DNA of 27,989 nucleotides from an uncultured Ruminococcus sp. (lineage in GTDB: Bacteria > Bacillota > Clostridia > Oscillospirales > Ruminococcaceae). Within the stretch, counting starts at the first letter, position 1; each line of letters opens with the position of its first letter. This document shows, in pieces, positions 22,694 through 27,989 of this stretch. Position numbers and translations under genes: made by a program. The notes under the pieces were generated by a model. The model did no database searches. It was not told where the DNA came from and saw only the letters and a program-made list of their open reading frames with translations. Where the stretch lies: NCBI RefSeq assembly GCF_937915125.1, contig NZ_CALDMP010000072.1, positions 1 to 27,989 of the forward strand, read 5' to 3'.

Positions 22694-24100
22694 ATGATAT
22701 TTTCCAGATTATTCTTTCTTTATCTATTTTTTCCCATCTGTTTTCTCTGCTATTTTGCTACCAAGAAAACAACCTATCGCAATGCAGTTCTCATTGTCTT
22801 TTCCCTGCTGTTTTACGCCTGGGGTGAGCCATCCTTTTTATGGCTGATCTTACTCAGTGCACTGGTCAATTTCATCCTGGGACGTGCCATTGATCATTTC
22901 CAGGATCGTACCCAGGGAAAGCTGTTTCTGGCACTGGGACTGGTGCTCAATCTGGGTGTACTAGTGGGATTCAAATACACCGGCTTTGTCATCGAAAACC
23001 TGAACCAATGGTTCTCTCTGTCCATTCCTGTGCCGGATTTGCCGCTGCCCTTGGGCATCAGTTTCTTCACCTTCCGCATTGTTTCCTATCTCATTGACTG
23101 CGCCTGGGGCAAGGTAAAAGCAGAGCGTAATTTTTTCACATTTCTGCTCTATACTTCCTTCTTCCCTATTACTGTTTCCGGACCTATCGCCCGTTATGAG
23201 ACCATGCAGAATGACCTGCATCACCGCACCATTTCTGCGGATGATCTCAGCAACGGTTTTGGCAGAATCGCCATTGGTGTCGGAAAAAAAGTCATTCTGG
23301 CGGACAATCTCTCCAGCATTGTGGAGCAGTTTCTGGGAGACAATATCACAACCCAGACCACACTGGGCATTTGGTACGGCGTGATTCTCTTTGCACTGCA
23401 AATGTACTTCGACTTCTCCGGCTATTCTGATATCGCCATTGGCATCGCCCGAATCTTCGGGTTCCACCTGGAAGAAAACTTCCGCCATCCATTCCTGTGC
23501 AAAGATATCACGGAATTCTGGCAGAGATGGCATATCTCTCTGGGTACATTTTTCCGGGACTATCTGCTCTATGTTCCAATTTTCGGAAAACGGCGCAAGA
23601 TCGGCGGTCTGCTTCTGGTATGGTTCTGTACCGGTCTGTGGCATGGTGCAAGCTGGAACTACATCATCTGGGGCATTTATTACGGACTGTTCATCATGAT
23701 GGAGATGGGCATCGGCAAAAAGGGTATGAAAAAGATCCCGGCTGTAATCCGTCATATTTGCAACAAACTAATCATCGTTGTGGGATTCGGTATTTTTTAC
23801 TGCACTGGCAGCCTGACACGACTGGGCGATCTGTTTCTGGCAATGGCAGGACAAAACGGAACAGGTATGACAGATGCTGTGCTTATCACATCTGTCCGGA
23901 GTAACCTATTCCTGCTGATTGCTGCACTGCTCTGCTGCTTCCCGCTGCTGGAACTGCCGAAAAAAATGATGAAGAAGAATCCGGGCGTCAACCTGGCATT
24001 CTCCGTGACAGGAACCATTCTGGCAGCAGGTCTGCTGATCGTCAGCAGCATTTTGATGGTAGATGCCACCAATATGCCGTTCCTGTATACCAAATTCTGA
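22694..24100 (+). CDS. MBOAT family membrane O-acyltransferase (AlgI/DltB/PatA-like)
   Basis: The 468-residue polytopic membrane protein has the AlgI-type N-terminus (FSRLFFLYLFFPICFLCYF, then NAVLIVFSLLFYAWGEP). The signature regions are FWQRWHISLGTFFRDYLL (H280) and GLWHGASWNYIIWGIYYG, with the invariant MBOAT histidine H317. MBOAT proteins of this branch take an acyl group from a cytoplasmic thioester and pass it across the membrane to a surface polymer or partner. DltB does this with D-alanyl-DltC. AGGTAG precedes the ATG. The gene heads a tight operon with a DHHW protein (18-base gap), an FkbH-like protein and an ACP, which suggests the ACP is its donor. Confidence 0.93.
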   Translation: MIFSRLFFLYLFFPICFLCYFATKKTTYRNAVLIVFSLLFYAWGEPSFLWLILLSALVNFILGRAIDHFQDRTQGKLFLALGLVLNLGVLVGFKYTGFVIENLNQWFSLSIPVPDLPLPLGISFFTFRIVSYLIDCAWGKVKAERNFFTFLLYTSFFPITVSGPIARYETMQNDLHHRTISADDLSNGFGRIAIGVGKKVILADNLSSIVEQFLGDNITTQTTLGIWYGVILFALQMYFDFSGYSDIAIGIARIFGFHLEENFRHPFLCKDITEFWQRWHISLGTFFRDYLLYVPIFGKRRKIGGLLLVWFCTGLWHGASWNYIIWGIYYGLFIMMEMGIGKKGMKKIPAVIRHICNKLIIVVGFGIFYCTGSLTRLGDLFLAMAGQNGTGMTDAVLITSVRSNLFLLIAALLCCFPLLELPKKMMKKNPGVNLAFSVTGTILAAGLLIVSSILMVDATNMPFLYTKF

Positions 24101-24118
24101 TGAAAGGAGTGTATCGAA

Positions 24119-25795
24119 ATGGCGAATACACAGAAGCCACAGAACGATTCCCGGAAGGACAGCTTTGATCTGGACGCCGCTCTGGAAGAAAAATTTCAGG
24201 AAGTACAGCATGATCTGAACCGCTTTCGTGCGATGAATGAAAAACCGCCGCAACCTGCAATCCAGCCAGAGCCGCAGCCTGTCCCGGAAACAGAACCGGA
24301 ACCGACGCCCACCGGACCTGTCCCCTCGGATGAACCCGATGACGAATCCTATCCTCAGTTTGACATTGCAGAGGAAATGGAACATCAAACAAAAACAGAA
24401 CCTGTTTCCGATACGGAAGCAAAGGAGTCTGCCAAGGAACGAAAGGCACGCCATAAGCTGCGGCGGCAGATTCTCATTACCAACCGGATCGGCGCTGTTG
24501 TGCGTATTTTCGCCCTGGGCACGATTCTTTTCGGCGGCTCCATTTTCCTGATGGTAGGTGCACGTCCCACGGAATCCGCCGAGGAAAACCGTAAGCTTGC
24601 GGAATTTCCGGAATTCTCCTGGGAAGCCCTGAAAGATGGCTCCTATACAGCAGATATCATGACCTACTATGAGGATACCGTCCCGGGAAGAAGTTTCTTC
24701 AAGCGGCTTATCAGCCAGCTGGAAAGCTATAAGGGCTTACAGGGAGAAGATCAGGTAACTTTTTACGGAAACGTCAAGCAAATCAACGCTTCTGCAACGG
24801 AGGATACGCCGGAGAAGAACACGCCGGCTGAAACAACTGTCCCTGTGGCAAGTGTTGCAACGGAACTGACTACCACGACAGCTGTTACCACAAAGCTCCC
24901 CGAAGCAGACCCTGTTGAGATCGGCGATGGCATTGTCCTGGTGGACAAGCGTGCACTGAGCGTTTATGGCGGCAGCTTTTCCCGGGGAGAATCCTACGCC
25001 GCCTGCCTCAATGCATACAAAAATGCATTGGGTGAAAATGTCAACGTCTATTCCCTAGTTGCACCTACAGCAGTATCCTTTTACCTGCCGGATTCTTATT
25101 CCGGATACACCGGGAGTGAACCGGATAACATTGCGCATATCAACGAGTATCTCCAGAATGTTACACCAGTTGACGCCTATTCCGTCCTGGCACAGCACAC
25201 TGGTGAGGACATCTATGCCCGTACAGATCATCACTGGTTGCCGCTGGGGGCATACTATGCGGCAAGCGCTTTTGCAGAAACAGCGGACGTGCCATTCGCT
25301 GACCTGTCTGACTACACGGAGACAACGCTTTCCGGCTATCTGGGCAGTATGTACACCTTTACCAAGAGTGCTGTTTTGCAGGAAAACCCCGAGGATTTCA
25401 CCTATTACACTCCCACGAACCGCTACACCACAACATACTATGACACAGATTTCACCAACGAACGGGATGGCAACCTCATGATCAATCTGGACAATGTGGA
25501 ACCGGTCAGCTGGTATCTGGTATTCATGGGTGGGGATGAAAAGATCACCCATGTCAAGACAGACGTCACCAATAACCGTACCCTTGTCATTGTCAAGGAC
25601 AGCTATGGCAATGCCCTTGTCCCCTATCTGACCCAATCCTTTACCGATATCTATGTCATTGACATGCGGTATTTCGACCTGAATGCGGTTTCCTTTATGC
25701 AGCAGGTGGGCGCAACCGATGTGCTTTTCGCCATGAACACTTTCAGCGCCACTGGCGGCAACAGTGAATGTCTGGAAACTATCCGAACGCAATAA
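24119..25795 (+). CDS. DHHW family membrane-anchored protein (AlgJ/AlgX/PatB-like acetylation partner)
   Basis: The 558-residue protein has a long, disordered, Pro/Glu-rich cytoplasmic N-terminus (about 1-105) and a basic stretch. One membrane helix follows (about 124-147), then a large extracytoplasmic domain. That domain carries the diagnostic TDHHWLPLGAYYAA (D370, H371, H372, W373) and VKDSYGNALVPYL (D494, S495), which in the SGNH-like AlgJ/AlgX group supply the Asp-His and Ser of the catalytic triad. A Thr-rich insert lies around 232-262. The likely role is transfer of the acyl group delivered by the MBOAT protein to a wall or secreted glycan. AAAGGAG fixes the start. The acceptor is unknown. 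Confidence 0.87.
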   Translation: MANTQKPQNDSRKDSFDLDAALEEKFQEVQHDLNRFRAMNEKPPQPAIQPEPQPVPETEPEPTPTGPVPSDEPDDESYPQFDIAEEMEHQTKTEPVSDTEAKESAKERKARHKLRRQILITNRIGAVVRIFALGTILFGGSIFLMVGARPTESAEENRKLAEFPEFSWEALKDGSYTADIMTYYEDTVPGRSFFKRLISQLESYKGLQGEDQVTFYGNVKQINASATEDTPEKNTPAETTVPVASVATELTTTTAVTTKLPEADPVEIGDGIVLVDKRALSVYGGSFSRGESYAACLNAYKNALGENVNVYSLVAPTAVSFYLPDSYSGYTGSEPDNIAHINEYLQNVTPVDAYSVLAQHTGEDIYARTDHHWLPLGAYYAASAFAETADVPFADLSDYTETTLSGYLGSMYTFTKSAVLQENPEDFTYYTPTNRYTTTYYDTDFTNERDGNLMINLDNVEPVSWYLVFMGGDEKITHVKTDVTNNRTLVIVKDSYGNALVPYLTQSFTDIYVIDMRYFDLNAVSFMQQVGATDVLFAMNTFSATGGNSECLETIRTQ

Positions 25796-25809
25796 TGAAA
25801 GGCTTTTTC

Positions 25810-27609
25810 ATGAAAGAATTACAATATCCCTTTGACAGCAGCTTTTTGCTGAAAAAACGGCGAAAAATCAAAAGAGACTTGCTGGAAGACGGCACCCAGC
25901 GCATGGAAAAGCGCATTGCCGTCCTGGGCGGTTCCACGACCAATGACATTGTGGCTATGCTGGAACTGTTTCTTCTGGACAGCGGCATTGCACCGGTGTT
26001 CTACCAGTCGGAATATGCCCAGTACTGGCAGGATGCCATGTTTGATGCACCGGAACTGAAAGCATTCCAGCCGGAACTAATCTTCATTCATACGACCTCA
26101 CGCAATATCACAGAAGCACCCTTACCTCTGTCTGCTTCCACTCAGGAGATAGAGGATGCCCTGGATCGGCAGACCAGCCATTTCACCCAGATGTGGGAGC
26201 ATCTCACCGCAACCTATCACTGTCCCATTATTCAAAATAATTTTGAACTGCCAGCCACACGGCTTATGGGACATCGGGATGCATGGGATTGTCACGGCAT
26301 GGTGTGGTTTGTGAATGAACTGAATCGCCGCTTTGCCCAATATGCAGCTGAGCACAACGACTTTTATCTACATGACATCCACTATCTTTCCGCATGTTAC
26401 GGGCTGGATGCATGGCATGATACCACCTATTGGTATCTCTATAAATACGCTATGACCCTACAGGCGATCCCGGAGTTTGCCTATAGCCTGGCACGAATCA
26501 TCCGTTCTATCTATGGAAAAAACAAAAAGGTGCTTGCGCTGGATCTGGACAACACTTTATGGGGCGGCGTGATCGGCGATGACGGACAGGAAGGCATTGC
26601 CATCGGTCAGGAAACTGCCGAAGCAGAGGCATATGCCGAGGTACAGGAATACTGCAAGGCGCAGAAGCAATTGGGCGTACTGCTGACCGTCTGCTCCAAA
26701 AATGAGCCGGAAAATGCCCGACTAGGACTCACTCACCCCGATTCCGCTCTGCACGAAGAAGATTTTGTGGCAATCAAGGCGAATTGGGAGCCGAAAGACC
26801 GCAACTTGGTACAGACCGCTCAGGAACTGAACCTGCTGCCGGAAAGTTTCGTCTTTGTGGATGATAACCCGGCGGAACGTGACATTGTATCCGGGCAGAT
26901 TCCGGGCATTGCCGTCCCGGAATTCGATTCCCCGGCAGAGTGCATCCGTGTTCTCGATCGTTCCGGCTATTTCGAAACCACCACATTTTCAGCGGCAGAT
27001 GCCAGCCGGAGTGAAATGTATCGTGCCAACGCCCAGCGTGCCCAAATGCAGCAGACATATGCAAACTATACAGATTATCTGCTGGGACTGGAAATGCACG
27101 CAGAAATCCGTGACTTTACGCCAGTAACCCTACCCCGCATCGTGCAACTGTCCAACAAGAGCAATCAATTCAACCTGACCACACGGCGGTATACCCAAAG
27201 TGAAATGGAACAGGTTGCCGCAGATCCCAACCGCATTCGTCTCTACGGACGGCTTCGGGATAAATTCGGGGACAACGGCATTGTTTCCGTGGTGATCGGC
27301 GAAATCGCCGGAGACACCCTGCATGTTGAACTGTGGCTCATGAGCTGCCGGGTGCTGAAACGAGACATGGAGCTTGCCATGCTGGACGAGCTTGTGGCAC
27401 AATGCAGACAGCGTGGTATCCGCAGAATCAATGGCTACTATTATCAGACGGCGAAAAATGCCATGGTGCGGGAACTGTTCGGCACATTTGGCTTCACGAA
27501 AACGGAGCAATTTGAAAATGGCGACAGCACCTGGACTATGGACATCTGCACATATGAAAACCGGAATCACGTGATCCGGGTCAATGAAAAGGAGTATCAA
27601 GAATCATGA
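25810..27609 (+). CDS. FkbH-like HAD-IIIC phosphatase with C-terminal GNAT domain (glyceryl-ACP-forming type)
   Basis: The 599-residue protein has three parts. An SGNH-like N-terminal region contains AVLGGSTTNDIVAML. A HAD-IIIC domain has ALDLDNTLWGGVIGDDG (D245, D247), VCSKNE and FVDDNPAERD. A GNAT-like C-terminal domain covers about 440-590. This is the FkbH architecture. Characterised FkbH-family enzymes take 1,3-bisphosphoglycerate, remove the phosphate and transfer the glyceryl group to the phosphopantetheine of a carrier protein. GAAAGG at 25797-25802 selects ATG 25810; ATG 25795, overlapping the previous stop, is an alternative adding five residues. The stop overlaps the ACP start by four bases (ATGA), strong support for the ACP being the substrate. 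Confidence 0.92.
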   Translation: MKELQYPFDSSFLLKKRRKIKRDLLEDGTQRMEKRIAVLGGSTTNDIVAMLELFLLDSGIAPVFYQSEYAQYWQDAMFDAPELKAFQPELIFIHTTSRNITEAPLPLSASTQEIEDALDRQTSHFTQMWEHLTATYHCPIIQNNFELPATRLMGHRDAWDCHGMVWFVNELNRRFAQYAAEHNDFYLHDIHYLSACYGLDAWHDTTYWYLYKYAMTLQAIPEFAYSLARIIRSIYGKNKKVLALDLDNTLWGGVIGDDGQEGIAIGQETAEAEAYAEVQEYCKAQKQLGVLLTVCSKNEPENARLGLTHPDSALHEEDFVAIKANWEPKDRNLVQTAQELNLLPESFVFVDDNPAERDIVSGQIPGIAVPEFDSPAECIRVLDRSGYFETTTFSAADASRSEMYRANAQRAQMQQTYANYTDYLLGLEMHAEIRDFTPVTLPRIVQLSNKSNQFNLTTRRYTQSEMEQVAADPNRIRLYGRLRDKFGDNGIVSVVIGEIAGDTLHVELWLMSCRVLKRDMELAMLDELVAQCRQRGIRRINGYYYQTAKNAMVRELFGTFGFTKTEQFENGDSTWTMDICTYENRNHVIRVNEKEYQES

Positions 27610-27887
27610 CACATGAAGAAATCATGGCAAAACTGAACGAGATCTTTCAGGATGTATTCGATGACGATTCTCTGGTGATTACCGACCAGACCACTGCAAA
27701 TGACATCGACGACTGGGATAGTCTGGAGCATATCAACCTCATCGAAGCAGTGGAGAAAGAATTCGGCATGAAGTTCCGGATGCAGGAAGTATCCAGTATG
27801 AAGAATGTGGGTGAAATGGCAGAGATTGTGGCTACACGTGCCACAGGAGAGCCGAAAAAGAAAAAGCGTGGATTTTTCCACAGATAA
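27606..27887 (+). CDS. Acyl carrier protein with a C-terminal polybasic tail
   Basis: The 93-residue protein folds as a standard acidic four-helix ACP. The phosphopantetheine site is WDSLEHINLI, with serine S39. Instead of ending at helix 4 it carries a tail rich in Lys and Arg (GEPKKKKRGFFHR). That tail is absent from housekeeping AcpP and could dock the carrier at the membrane or on the MBOAT protein. Start overlaps the FkbH-like stop by four bases. The carrier is more like dedicated D-alanine/polyketide-type carriers than fatty-acid AcpP, judging by context. The glyceryl load is inferred from the FkbH partner. Confidence 0.9.
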   Translation: MTHEEIMAKLNEIFQDVFDDDSLVITDQTTANDIDDWDSLEHINLIEAVEKEFGMKFRMQEVSSMKNVGEMAEIVATRATGEPKKKKRGFFHR

Positions 27888-27897
27888 AGTAGTATTA

Positions 27898-27989
27898 GGG
27901 AAGCACTGATTAAATCTGGTGCGCAGATTGCGCAGTCAGATTTTTTGTCAGATGAAACAAAAAGCGCAGTGAATACTTTGTGTATTCAC
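27898..27989 (-). repeat. Divergent, inverted copy of the repeat element, cut by the window edge
   Basis: Read on the minus strand it begins with GTGAATACACAAAGTATTC and continues TTTTTGTTTCATCTGAC, identical to the core of the element at 19598-19769. The outer end is different (plus strand GGGAAGCACTGATTAAATC from 27898) but has the same GG-x-AA-x-CAC pattern as the other termini. It lies ten bases after the ACP stop, in the orientation opposite to the copy at the start of the window. Confidence 0.75.
27912..27946 (+). terminator. Intrinsic terminator of the ACP operon, formed by the repeat element
   Basis: AAATCTG (27912-27918) pairs with CAGATTT (27937-27943). Inside, TGCGCA (27920-27925) pairs with TGCGCA (27929-27934) around a GAT loop. 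A T run at 27941-27946 follows. The hairpin is part of the repeat copy at 27898-27989, so the mobile repeat appears to supply the operon's terminator. Confidence 0.75.

Noticed and set aside
24760..24920. Thr-rich repeat-like stretch in the DHHW gene, considered as a tandem DNA repeat
   Set aside because: The units are irregular at DNA level; it is a low-complexity Thr linker, like that in the membrane regulator.

Overview
The window looks like chromosomal DNA of a spore-forming, dockerin-producing Firmicute of the Ruminococcus / Oscillospiraceae (Clostridia) type. The evidence is a SpoIIP-type sporulation hydrolase, a BofC-like small membrane protein, a secreted protein ending in a classical duplicated type I dockerin, Gram-positive envelope genes, strong AGGAGG-type ribosome binding sites and consensus sigma-A promoters. 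Base composition is roughly balanced. The identification rests on gene content only. Both ends of the window lie inside copies of one interspersed inverted-repeat element, so it may be a contig broken at repeats.

Layout. Positions 1-393 hold a repeat end, a hairpin, a perfect palindrome and a short repeat copy. Positions 394-2797 (+) form a small envelope/sporulation operon: polysaccharide deacetylase, SpoIIP, small membrane protein. Positions 2832-3410 (-) encode a papain-like (YiiX/NlpC-type) hydrolase. Its promoter overlaps head-to-head with that of tRNA-Arg(CCG) at 3589-3665. Positions 3835-7738 (-) are a signalling/extracellular operon: ECF sigma factor, single-pass Thr-rich membrane protein (probable anti-sigma), secreted dockerin protein, and an orphan reading frame with no convincing start. 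A nested hairpin (possible small RNA) and a BofC-like gene lie at 7881-8338.

Positions 8619-14569 (+) carry housekeeping genes: class A PBP, THUMP RNA methyltransferase, greA and lysS. Positions 14659-15776 hold two overlapping flavodoxin-fold genes. Positions 15819-18094 hold a coiled-coil membrane protein, endonuclease IV and a small exported protein. A MATE exporter (18213-19526) follows a leader that looks like a guanidine-IV (mepA-motif) riboswitch with an intrinsic terminator. After a complete 172-bp MITE-like element come a Cof-type HAD phosphatase and an NfeD/SPFH membrane-microdomain pair.

The most interesting block is the last operon, 22694-27887 (+): an MBOAT O-acyltransferase, a DHHW (AlgJ/PatB-like) membrane protein, an FkbH-type HAD-IIIC/GNAT protein and an acyl carrier protein with a polybasic tail. 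By analogy with the Dlt pathway (carrier protein plus MBOAT plus extracytoplasmic transferase), and given that FkbH enzymes load glyceryl groups from 1,3-bisphosphoglycerate onto carrier proteins, I infer an envelope glyceryl- (or related C3-acyl) transfer system. The operon ends in a terminator formed by the arm of another repeat copy.
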